This document shows, one piece after another, positions 7,310-13,076 of a stretch of DNA of 13,076 nucleotides (the stretch's first letter is position 1; each line of letters opens with the position of its first letter). The notes under the pieces are model-generated. The model saw nothing but the letters and a program-made list of their open reading frames with translations. It had not been told where the DNA came from and searched no databases. The position numbers and the translations under genes are program-made. This DNA comes from Sphingomonadales bacterium (GTDB lineage: Bacteria > Bacteroidota > Bacteroidia > UBA7662). Location: the NCBI GenBank assembly GCA_016872225.1, contig VHAW01000038.1, positions 1 to 13,076 on the forward strand, in the 5' to 3' direction.

Positions 7310-8473
7310 TTACGGCTGGAAATTGAGATCCGGGTACTTGATGCGCAGGCTATCGGTGCCGGTTCCTCCCAGGGCCTGCCGCCAAAAGGGACTCCTGAAC
7401 GGGTATGGGCTTAGGGTATCGGTGGAGGGGTTGGGTAATTGCCTACGCGAAGCAAAAAGACCGTAACCGTTCACAATGTTGGTGAAGGTTGGCTTTACAT
7501 CGGACATGGAAGGGCTGGAATTGGTGACCTGCAAATACGTTCCAAAGGGCTCGTCCAACCAATAAAAGTGGAACAAGGTGCCGCGCAGGCGACGATGCGT
7601 TCGGGACTCTTTGGAAAGGGTCGCATTCATCAGCGAAAAAAGATTGCGCCCGTAGATTCGGGTAGTAAATGCGGTCCCAGGGTTGATGCCGTTGTTGGTG
7701 ATTGACCACTCAATGAATTTGAGCTTCAAGCCCGGGGTATCGGGATGAGGTGGGGGCCCCGGAGGAACGGAGTCCACGCACCACTCGTCGTAATAAGCTC
7801 GAACGGAGGCGTTGTAACGTGCTGTGTTGGCAGGGACTCGGATGTTCAGGGCATGCCCTCCGTTGGAGCTCCAATTCAAGCCTGTGAAATTGGGTGGAAG
7901 GATGCCCCCCGGGGGCAGCCCGATGGGAAGGGAATTGTTGGAACCGATGGGGAACATGGACGCGCTCACGATTTGCCCAGAGGGGGTCAGAATTTGAAGG
8001 CGATGTTCAGCGCTGCTGTCCAATTGAGGCTTGCCGTTCTCCGAAGGGGATTTGAATCGGTACAAGCGTACCGTATCGGGAAAAATTCCAGCACCACCCT
8101 GAATAACCGTGTCGAATGGAGAGCAAGGTAATGAATCTTGCCGTACTCCGTTTTTCCAGACTTCAATCCAAACGAAAGTGCGCAAAACATCGTGGTACAA
8201 GGAGTCCCGAATTTGGGCGACCACCAATGCATTACGGTTGGGGTCCAGGAAGGCTTTGTGGATGCGCAAATAGTGCACCGTATCGTTGGGGTCAATCAAA
8301 CCTGTAACAATGGTCTCTTCTTTCCATGGCGCATTGACGTTGATATCGGTGGAGCAAGCCCCCAAAGCAAGCGAGGACAGGAGCATCAGGACTCGGGATA
8401 GCCGAGCCAGAGGGATGCGGTCAAAAGAAAAGGATGGCCAGAACATGGACAATAATGGTGCGAATAACGGCAT
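7310..8473 (-). CDS. DUF4249-like envelope lipoprotein
   Basis: About 387 residues from the ATG at 8471-8473. The N-terminus is a lipoprotein signal peptide with a long basic lead (R at about 19-27), a hydrophobic core (VLMLLSSLAL) and lipobox LGAC; the cysteine is near residue 40. An in-frame ATG at 8446 gives a more usual signal length of about 30 and fits better with the promoter-like sequence upstream, so the start is uncertain. The first part of the mature protein (NVNAPWKEETIVTGLIDPNDTVHYLRIHKAF, then VWIEVWKNG) has the layout of Bacteroidota DUF4249-type lipoproteins, believed from memory to occur often near outer-membrane TonB-dependent transporters; none is visible here. The rest is beta-rich with many prolines and no catalytic motif I recognise. 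It is divergent from panB, 87 bases apart, and lies upstream of dnaK in the same direction. Function unknown. Confidence 0.8.
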   Translation of the reverse strand: MPLFAPLLSMFWPSFSFDRIPLARLSRVLMLLSSLALGACSTDINVNAPWKEETIVTGLIDPNDTVHYLRIHKAFLDPNRNALVVAQIRDSLYHDVLRTFVWIEVWKNGVRQDSLPCSPFDTVIQGGAGIFPDTVRLYRFKSPSENGKPQLDSSAEHRLQILTPSGQIVSASMFPIGSNNSLPIGLPPGGILPPNFTGLNWSSNGGHALNIRVPANTARYNASVRAYYDEWCVDSVPPGPPPHPDTPGLKLKFIEWSITNNGINPGTAFTTRIYGRNLFSLMNATLSKESRTHRRLRGTLFHFYWLDEPFGTYLQVTNSSPSMSDVKPTFTNIVNGYGLFASRRQLPNPSTDTLSPYPFRSPFWRQALGGTGTDSLRIKYPDLNFQP

Positions 8474-8504
8474 CAAAGGCTAATTTTCCACTAAAATTGC
8501 CAAA
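8474..8504 (-). promoter_or_regulatory. Promoter-like sequence before the DUF4249-like gene
   Basis: Reading the minus strand, TTTG (8504-8501) is followed after 18 bases by TAGCCTTTG (8482-8474). This resembles the Bacteroidota TTTG-N17-20-TAnnTTTG promoter, except that the second element has three bases between TA and TTTG. If used, transcription would start downstream of the ATG at 8473, so translation would start at 8446. The first element lies within one arm of an inverted repeat. Confidence 0.3.
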
Positions 8505-8519
8505 CCATCCCGGTTTGGC
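8499..8519. repeat. Inverted repeat GCCAAACC-5-GGTTTGGC between divergent genes
   Basis: A perfect 8-base inverted repeat with loop ATCCC lies in the 87-base region between the divergent DUF4249-like gene and panB. It could be an operator shared by both promoters or an RNA hairpin in either leader. It is not followed by a uridine run, and no gene ends nearby, so a terminator role is unlikely. Confidence 0.5.
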
Positions 8520-8560
8520 CTATCAATCTTTCCTTTGAGCCCCATTTTAATCCTGCATTC

Positions 8561-9376
8561 ATGTCCATCCATAGCGAAGTCAAAAGGGTAACCACCCATA
8601 CGCTGGCCGAAATGAAAGAAGCCGGTGAGAAAATCTCCATGCTCACAGCCTACGATTATACCATGGCTCGGCTCTTGGATAGCGCCGGGGTGGATGTGCT
8701 TTTGGTGGGTGATTCGGCCTCCAACGTCATGGCCGGGCATGAAACAACCCTGCCAATCACCTTGGATCAGATGATTTACCATGCCTCGGCAGTGGTCAGG
8801 GCCGTTCAAAGAGCCTTGGTGGTGGTGGATTTACCCTTCGGATCCTACCAGGGAAATTCCAAAGAAGCCCTTCAAAGCACGGTCCGCATTATGAAAGAGG
8901 CAGGGGCCCATGCCGTGAAGTTGGAAGGGGGTAAAGAGGTGGTTGAATCCATCGTTCGCATACTGACCGCCGGCGTTCCAGTAATGGGCCATCTGGGTTT
9001 GACGCCCCAATCCATTTATAAGTTTGGAACCTATTCGGTAAGGGCCCGTGAAGAGGCTGAAGCTGAACGCTTGATGGAAGATGCGCATGCCCTCCAAGAG
9101 GCTGGTTGCTTTGCCTTGGTGTTGGAAAAAATCCCATCGGCATTGGCATCCAAAGTGGCCTCGGCGGTTCAAATTCCGGTGATCGGGATTGGCGCTGGAT
9201 CGGGGGTGGATGGGCAGGTTTTGGTGATGCATGATATGTTGGGATTGACCTCTGATTTCTCGCCTCGATTTCTTAGACGCTATCTCCAATTAGACCAAGC
9301 CATCCGTGATGCCGTTGCCCACTATGTCCGCGATGTACGCAGCGGTGATTTCCCTTCTCCCTCTGAACAGTATTAG
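8561..9376 (+). CDS. panB: 3-methyl-2-oxobutanoate hydroxymethyltransferase
   Basis: PanB adds a hydroxymethyl group from 5,10-methylenetetrahydrofolate to 2-oxoisovalerate to give ketopantoate, the first committed step of pantothenate and coenzyme A synthesis, in the cytoplasm. The 271 residues match the family's length. Visible motifs include SMLTAYDYTMARL (26-38) and VGDSASNVMAGHETTLP (49-65). The metal ligands D51, D90 (VVVDLPFGSY) and E122 (VKLEGG), and the catalytic E189 (LVLEKIP), fit E. coli D45, D84, E114 and E181. The substrate loop GHLGLTPQSI and IGIGAGSGVDGQVLVMHDMLGL are also typical. The ATG at 8561 gives the normal N-terminus; no Shine-Dalgarno sequence precedes it. A pseudouridine synthase gene follows after 24 bases and is probably co-transcribed. 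No panC or panD is present in the window. Confidence 0.98.
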   Translation: MSIHSEVKRVTTHTLAEMKEAGEKISMLTAYDYTMARLLDSAGVDVLLVGDSASNVMAGHETTLPITLDQMIYHASAVVRAVQRALVVVDLPFGSYQGNSKEALQSTVRIMKEAGAHAVKLEGGKEVVESIVRILTAGVPVMGHLGLTPQSIYKFGTYSVRAREEAEAERLMEDAHALQEAGCFALVLEKIPSALASKVASAVQIPVIGIGAGSGVDGQVLVMHDMLGLTSDFSPRFLRRYLQLDQAIRDAVAHYVRDVRSGDFPSPSEQY

Positions 9377-9400
9377 AAATCATTATGTAAAGAATAATGA

Positions 9401-10111
9401 ATGAAGGATTGGCAAATTGTGTTTGAGGATAATCATTTGATTGCGGTTTCCAAACCGTCCGGGATGTTGACCCAACCTGACCCTGGCGGTGACTCCGATC
9501 TTTTTTCTTCAGTCCGAGAGGATTTGGCTGTTCGTTACCAAAAACCTGGGGAAGCTTTTATGGGGGTGATTCATCGGATTGATCGCCCGGTATCCGGCCT
9601 TGTACTTTTTGCCAAAACCTCCAAGGCGCTTGAACGGATGAACCGATTGTTCAGAGATCGGGAGGTTCAGAAAATTTATTTAGCTTTAGTCAAAGACAAG
9701 GTCAATTCGGAATCGGGAACGCTTCGGCATTTTCTCAAAAAGAATCACGACAAAAACCGGGTCAACGCCCATGATAACGCGGTCAGAGACTCCAAAGAAG
9801 CGGTTTTGCATTATGCCCTTCTGGCCCATTTGAATGGTCAATCGTTGTTACGGGTACGCCCGGTTACGGGAAGGCCGCATCAGATTAGGGCTCAGCTTGC
9901 GGCGATGGGGCATCCCATTGTCGGCGATGTCAAATATGGATATCCTGTGGCCCTCAAGGATCATTCGATCGCGTTGCATTCCTACAGCCTCTCCTTTGGT
10001 CATCCTGTTGGCGGCCAGGCGGTTCACCTGACCTGCGGCTTGCCCCGCATTCCATTATGGCGGGATTCAGTGCAAGTGCTTGAGAGCCTCCCTTCGGGTG
10101 AGGTTGGGTAA
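9401..10111 (+). CDS. RluA-family RNA pseudouridine synthase, short form
   Basis: This enzyme isomerises specific uridines in rRNA or tRNA to pseudouridine. The 236 residues are only the catalytic domain: the protein starts directly with WQIVFEDNHLIAVSKPSGML, without the N-terminal S4 RNA-binding domain of RluC and RluD. The catalytic motif is GVIHRIDRPVSGLVLFAKTS, with the nucleophilic aspartate D61. The second family motif, RVRPVTGRPHQIRAQLAAMGHPIVGD (151-176), follows. HRIDRPVSG differs slightly from the common HRLDxxTSG but keeps the aspartate. The target RNA position cannot be told from sequence. An out-of-frame ATG lies just before the chosen start at 9401. It follows panB by 24 bases, and its last 45 bases overlap the convergent alkD-like gene. 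Confidence 0.93.
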   Translation: MKDWQIVFEDNHLIAVSKPSGMLTQPDPGGDSDLFSSVREDLAVRYQKPGEAFMGVIHRIDRPVSGLVLFAKTSKALERMNRLFRDREVQKIYLALVKDKVNSESGTLRHFLKKNHDKNRVNAHDNAVRDSKEAVLHYALLAHLNGQSLLRVRPVTGRPHQIRAQLAAMGHPIVGDVKYGYPVALKDHSIALHSYSLSFGHPVGGQAVHLTCGLPRIPLWRDSVQVLESLPSGEVG

Positions 10112-10765
10112 TTCCGGGTGTTGGCTGACAAATTCCAGGACGGCATTTGGATTGGTCCTAGCGTATTGACGCAAAGCCCATCCCATAGCCTTGGCCAAGA
10201 AAAACTCTTTGGTTTGATGGTGATCCAAACAAAGGGTGGTCAGCCAATCAAAGCGGGTTTGGTCCTTCCATTGGAGTTGTAAAATCAACGCCGATCTTTT
10301 CATCCACAAATTCTTATGAGAATGAAGGTGCAGCATCACCCCTTCAAATTCCGGGCTGTTTCCTCCACCGTGTTCCAATAGGTAAATTCCAAGTCCTTTG
10401 GGGGCCCACCAGTCCACGGTGTCCCACCAGCTCTTGGACTGAATCCGGCGGTACACGTGTTCAGTCCAAGTTCCCGACCATAGCTTGCGGTATTTCCAGG
10501 CGAGTTCCATGGCGGTGTATTGAAATTCCCTGGGATCCTGATCGCATAACAAATCAATGGTTTCTTGGAGTTCTTCGGATTTGCAAGGGGGGCTCTTCTT
10601 GAGGGCCTCCCATAACGCCGTTTGTTCTTGCTGCCTTGCTGCTTTGGGCAGCCCCAAGAAAGGAAATTGATGGCGCATATAGGCCTCCATAGGCACCGCG
10701 GTGGATGGGTTGCCTTTGCGATGGACCTTTTTTACCCATTTTTGAGTGATTTCCAAACAATTCAT
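10067..10765 (-). CDS. AlkD-type DNA alkylation repair glycosylase
   Basis: AlkD-type enzymes are HEAT-repeat DNA glycosylases that excise positively charged alkylated bases such as 3-methyladenine and 7-methylguanine. From the ATG at 10763-10765 the protein has 232 residues. The frame extends seven codons further to a GTG at 10786, but the ATG gives the same lead length as Bacillus cereus AlkD before the shared segment NPxxAxPMxxYMxxxFxFLG. Numbering from the GTG, the residues matching B. cereus W109, D113, R148 and W187 are W121 and D125 (KSWWDTVDWW), R164 (LWMKRSALILQ) and W203 (KAMGWALRQYA). The C-terminus LTRREALKHLH also matches, but the protein stops there, lacking the last 15 or so residues of the Bacillus enzyme. 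It lies 55 bases after murI in the same direction and overlaps the convergent pseudouridine synthase gene by 45 bases. Confidence 0.93.
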   Translation of the reverse strand: MNCLEITQKWVKKVHRKGNPSTAVPMEAYMRHQFPFLGLPKAARQQEQTALWEALKKSPPCKSEELQETIDLLCDQDPREFQYTAMELAWKYRKLWSGTWTEHVYRRIQSKSWWDTVDWWAPKGLGIYLLEHGGGNSPEFEGVMLHLHSHKNLWMKRSALILQLQWKDQTRFDWLTTLCLDHHQTKEFFLAKAMGWALRQYARTNPNAVLEFVSQHPELPNLTRREALKHLH

Positions 10766-10771
10766 CTCAAA

Positions 10772-10808
10772 GCAAAAAAAATACACTTCCCTTATGCAAA
10801 AAAAATAC
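10772..10808. repeat. Two 13-base direct repeats GCAAAAAAAATAC
   Basis: The identical sequence GCAAAAAAAATAC occurs at 10772-10784 and 10796-10808, 24 bases start to start, in the gap between murI and the alkD-like gene. On the transcribed (minus) strand each reads GTATTTTTTTTGC. The T8 runs have no preceding hairpin I can see. They may be bent DNA or chance low-complexity sequence. Confidence 0.6.
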
Positions 10809-10820
10809 CCTTAGTCAAAC

Positions 10821-11672
10821 TCACGGATTAGGTATCATAAGATGAAATTGTTGGGAATTGATGCTTGCTTGAATGAAGAGTGATGCGTTTCGGTTAAAGC
10901 GTAGGGGGTCTTCGGTGGTGAGGTAGGTGCAGGTCCCCGATTGGTCCAGGGAGGATTCAATGTCAGGATGCCGATGGAGATAATGTTGCAGGGCTTGAGC
11001 GACCAAAGGACCTTGTTCGATGATTTGAACATGGGGTGGCAGATGATGTCGTATTACCGAAGTCAGCAAGGGGAAATGAGTACAACCCAGGATGACTGCA
11101 TCCATGGTTGGGGCCCTATTGCATAATGTGTCTATGCATTCTTTCACAGCCATTTCCGTAAGAGGACCTTTTATTCTACCTTCTTCGATAAGGGGAACCC
11201 ATAAGGGACAGGCTTGTTGATGCAGGGTGACCTGCGGGAAAAAGCGCTCAATCTCGATGCGATAAGAATCGGATTCCACCGTACCCCTGGTCGCCAACAA
11301 ACCCAAATGTCCGCTGTGGGTGAGCTGTCCGGCTATTTCGGTAGTTGGTCGTAATACGCCAAGGACCTTGAGGGTTGGACCATTCGGGGCAAGCTCGGAT
11401 TGCCAACGCTGCAAATCGTTTTGCTGAATGGCGCGTAAGGCTTTGGCAGATGATGTGTTACAAGCCATGATAACCAAGGGACAATCCTTCACCAACAGAC
11501 TGTAAATGCACTCTCTTGTGAATTGATAGACTGTTTCGAAAGAGCGATTCCCGTAAGGAACTCTCGCATTATCACCGAGGTAACAATAGGCATATTCTGG
11601 CATTATGCCACGAATTGCTTGGAGAATATTCAATCCGCCCATGCCGGAGTCAAAGACACCTATTTTTCCCAT
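10821..11672 (-). CDS. murI: Glutamate racemase
   Basis: MurI interconverts L- and D-glutamate, supplying D-glutamate for peptidoglycan, in the cytoplasm. I start it at the ATG at 11670-11672, giving 283 residues and the family N-terminus MGKIGVFDSGMGGLNIL; the frame extends 14 codons upstream only within the preceding gene. Motifs: D8 and S9 in FDSGMGG, YLGDNARVPYGNRS, the first catalytic cysteine C71 in MACNTSSAKAL, and the second, C197, in LGCTHFPLL with the adjacent H199. EQGPLVAQAL near 220 is also typical. The gene overlaps the ACMSD gene by 13 bases (11660-11672), so translation is probably coupled. Its position behind two tryptophan-catabolism genes is unusual for a cell-wall gene. 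Confidence 0.97.
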   Translation of the reverse strand: MGKIGVFDSGMGGLNILQAIRGIMPEYAYCYLGDNARVPYGNRSFETVYQFTRECIYSLLVKDCPLVIMACNTSSAKALRAIQQNDLQRWQSELAPNGPTLKVLGVLRPTTEIAGQLTHSGHLGLLATRGTVESDSYRIEIERFFPQVTLHQQACPLWVPLIEEGRIKGPLTEMAVKECIDTLCNRAPTMDAVILGCTHFPLLTSVIRHHLPPHVQIIEQGPLVAQALQHYLHRHPDIESSLDQSGTCTYLTTEDPLRFNRNASLFIQASINSQQFHLMIPNP

Positions 11673-12700
11673 GATGATGCAGGCCAGACTTGTTCTTCGT
11701 GAAGGTTCAACCATTGCAGGGCAGATCGGTAGAGCAAATCCATTTCCTGCTTCTTATCCAAATTCATTGAGCGGATAAGGTGGCCCGCTTTGATCTCGCC
11801 CAAAGGGAAAGGGTAATCGCTCCCCAAGGCAACGCGGTTGGAGCCTACGATCTCGATTAAATACCGTAACATTTGTGGATCGTGTACCAAGGAATCCACC
11901 CAGAATTTGCCCAAATACTCGGTTGGGTGAACAGGATTGTCCACCGCGACCAGATCGGGTCTCGCTTCATAGCCTTTGACAATGCGTCCCAGACCTCCTG
12001 GAAACGAGCCGCCACCGTGGGCAAAGGCCACCCGTAAGTTCGGAAATTTCTCGAAAATGCCGCCAAATATCATCGAGCAAATGGCCAAGGCAGATTCGGC
12101 AGGCATCCCCACTAACCAAGGGAGCCAGTAGCGGTCCATTCTGTCTTGCCCCACCATATCCCAAGGATGCACAAATAAAGATGCTCCCAATTGCTCTGCT
12201 CTCGCATAAAAGCCATGCAGGGCCGTATCGTTCAGATTCCATTGGTTGATATGCGTTCCTATTTGAATTCCTGATAAACCCAATTCAAGAACACATCGTT
12301 CCATTTCTCGGCAAGCCAGGTCAGGGTCCTGCATGGGCAGGGTACCTAGACCGAGGAAATGCCTGGGGTTCTGATGAACCGCTTCGGCGAGATGGTCGTT
12401 GAGAAAACTTGAAGTATCCAAGGCGTTGGAAGCAGGGGCCCAATAATGAAAAAGCACGGGCACTGTGGAAAGGACTTGCACATGATCCCCAAGTTCTCCC
12501 ATTTCGGAAATTCGTTGTTGCTCATCCCAACAATTGGCTTCAATTTTCCGGAATACCTTATTCGCTTTCATCATCACCGCACAAGCTGGGCAAGAACCCT
12601 CTTGGTGTTGGAGGGAAATCCAATCGCCCGGACCGTATCGGGAAGCCCAATCAGGAAGTTCCTTGGGAAGGATATGGGTATGAATATCGATGGACCGCAA
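11660..12700 (-). CDS. 2-amino-3-carboxymuconate-6-semialdehyde decarboxylase (ACMSD)
   Basis: ACMSD is a zinc amidohydrolase-fold decarboxylase that converts ACMS, the ring-opened product of 3-hydroxyanthranilate, to 2-aminomuconate semialdehyde. It thereby competes with spontaneous closure of ACMS to quinolinate, the NAD precursor. The 346 residues resemble the known enzymes along their length. Metal ligands: H7 and H9 (IDIHTHILPKE), H178 (SLFVHPWDM) and D295 (LGSDYPFPLGE). H228 (FAHGGGSFP), R51 (VFRKIEANCWD) and R239 (LGRI) align with the catalytic histidine and substrate-binding arginines of the Pseudomonas enzyme. Also typical are STVPVLFHYWA, GLGTLPMQDP and YWLPWLVGMPAE. A short Cys-containing segment (SCPACAVMM, 36-44) looks unusual. 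The start codon is TTG: no ATG or GTG lies in frame upstream before a stop. The dioxygenase gene ends 7 bases upstream. Confidence 0.96.
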   Translation of the reverse strand: MRSIDIHTHILPKELPDWASRYGPGDWISLQHQEGSCPACAVMMKANKVFRKIEANCWDEQQRISEMGELGDHVQVLSTVPVLFHYWAPASNALDTSSFLNDHLAEAVHQNPRHFLGLGTLPMQDPDLACREMERCVLELGLSGIQIGTHINQWNLNDTALHGFYARAEQLGASLFVHPWDMVGQDRMDRYWLPWLVGMPAESALAICSMIFGGIFEKFPNLRVAFAHGGGSFPGGLGRIVKGYEARPDLVAVDNPVHPTEYLGKFWVDSLVHDPQMLRYLIEIVGSNRVALGSDYPFPLGEIKAGHLIRSMNLDKKQEMDLLYRSALQWLNLHEEQVWPASSWEK

Positions 12701-12707
12701 AGCCGTA

Positions 12708-13076
12708 TCAGGTAAATCGGGGGTCAGCAGTCATGACATACCCGCAGGATTTACAGGTGCGTTGGGATTGATTGTTGTAAAAAGCCTTGAAGTGCGGAAT
12801 GAAATCCTTCTCAATATCGAGTAATTCAAAATGTGTTTCGTGAAGTGGGTTATTGCATTGTTCGCAGAACCAAAGCAATCCATCTTTGAAACCGCGACCT
12901 GCTCGAATACGCTCGATGACAAGGCCAATGGAGCCTTCCTGCCGAACAGGGGAGTGGGGGGTTCGGGCTGGACAAATGAACATATCTCCTGGTCCCAAAG
13001 GGTATTCGACACAACGCCCATCTTGCTGGGTTTTCACGGTGATATGACCTTCCAGTTGGTAGAAAATTTCCTCGGT
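12708..13076 (-). CDS. 3-hydroxyanthranilate 3,4-dioxygenase, C-terminal part
   Basis: This cupin-fold iron(II) enzyme opens the ring of 3-hydroxyanthranilate with O2 to give ACMS, in the kynurenine pathway. The gene enters from the right edge; 122 codons plus the stop are in the window. The frame is open to 13076 with TEEIFYQLEGHITVKTQQDG, so the GTG at 13035-13037 is internal, not a start. Conserved features: the glutamate ligand of EEIFYQ, GDMFICPARTPHSPVR with the histidine ligand and the substrate arginine four residues on, and GLVIER with the active-site glutamate. Two CxxC pairs, FCEQC and TCKSC, form the second rubredoxin-like iron site found in bacterial members. The product feeds the ACMSD encoded 7 bases downstream. 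The first metal histidine lies outside the window. Confidence 0.95.
   Translation of the reverse strand, partial: TEEIFYQLEGHITVKTQQDGRCVEYPLGPGDMFICPARTPHSPVRQEGSIGLVIERIRAGRGFKDGLLWFCEQCNNPLHETHFELLDIEKDFIPHFKAFYNNQSQRTCKSCGYVMTADPRFT

Noticed and set aside
8831..9289. Minus-strand open frame (152 codons) opposite panB
   Set aside because: Entirely within conserved panB coding sequence; no domain or signal sequence seen.
10766..10820. Intrinsic terminator after murI formed by the T8 runs
   Set aside because: No hairpin precedes either T run, so the standard terminator structure is missing.
12708..13037. Complete 109-residue protein starting at the GTG at 13037
   Set aside because: The frame stays open upstream to the window end and encodes the conserved EEIFYQLEG segment of the dioxygenase, so the GTG is internal.

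Overview
The window reads as chromosomal DNA of a Bacteroidota bacterium; I cannot place it to family or genus. The evidence is the set of secreted multidomain proteins with 'GCxDPxACNYDP' and dockerin-like modules, two cell-envelope lipoproteins of Bacteroidota type, a DnaK ending in EDVTDVDYEEVK, start sites without clear Shine-Dalgarno sequences, and a few sites resembling the Bacteroidota TAnnTTTG promoter element. Coding density is high. I see no tRNA, rRNA, insertion sequence, CRISPR array or prophage, and no intergenic gap longer than about 190 bases.

Layout, all on the minus strand unless stated. Left edge (1-256): N-terminus of a secreted protein, cut by the window. 307-3009: a 900-residue secreted protein with a complete lysyl-oxidase-like copper amine oxidase domain; its N-terminal module is 68% identical over 53 residues to the cut gene, so the two are tandem paralogues. 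3050-7121: purN, a 518-residue lipoprotein and dnaK, transcribed dnaK -> lipoprotein -> purN with a 26-base gap and a 16-base overlap. 7310-8473: a DUF4249-like lipoprotein. 8561-10111 (plus strand): panB (pantothenate synthesis) and a short RluA-family RNA pseudouridine synthase, 24 bases apart. 10067-10765: an AlkD-type DNA glycosylase whose 3' end overlaps the pseudouridine synthase gene by 45 bases. 10821-13076: a tight run 3-hydroxyanthranilate 3,4-dioxygenase (cut by the right edge) -> ACMS decarboxylase -> glutamate racemase.

Functionally this is mostly housekeeping (protein folding, purines, coenzyme A, RNA modification, peptidoglycan D-glutamate, base-excision repair) with two more distinctive parts. 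The first is the kynurenine-pathway pair: the dioxygenase makes ACMS from 3-hydroxyanthranilate and ACMSD decarboxylates it, directing tryptophan carbon away from quinolinate/NAD. The second is the pair of secreted proteins at the left, one with all recognisable lysyl oxidase copper and cofactor residues in an architecture also containing a PPC-like domain, a cohesin-like region and two dockerin-like regions. That protein is the best candidate for something little described. I found no clear sign of an undescribed multi-gene defence or mobile system.
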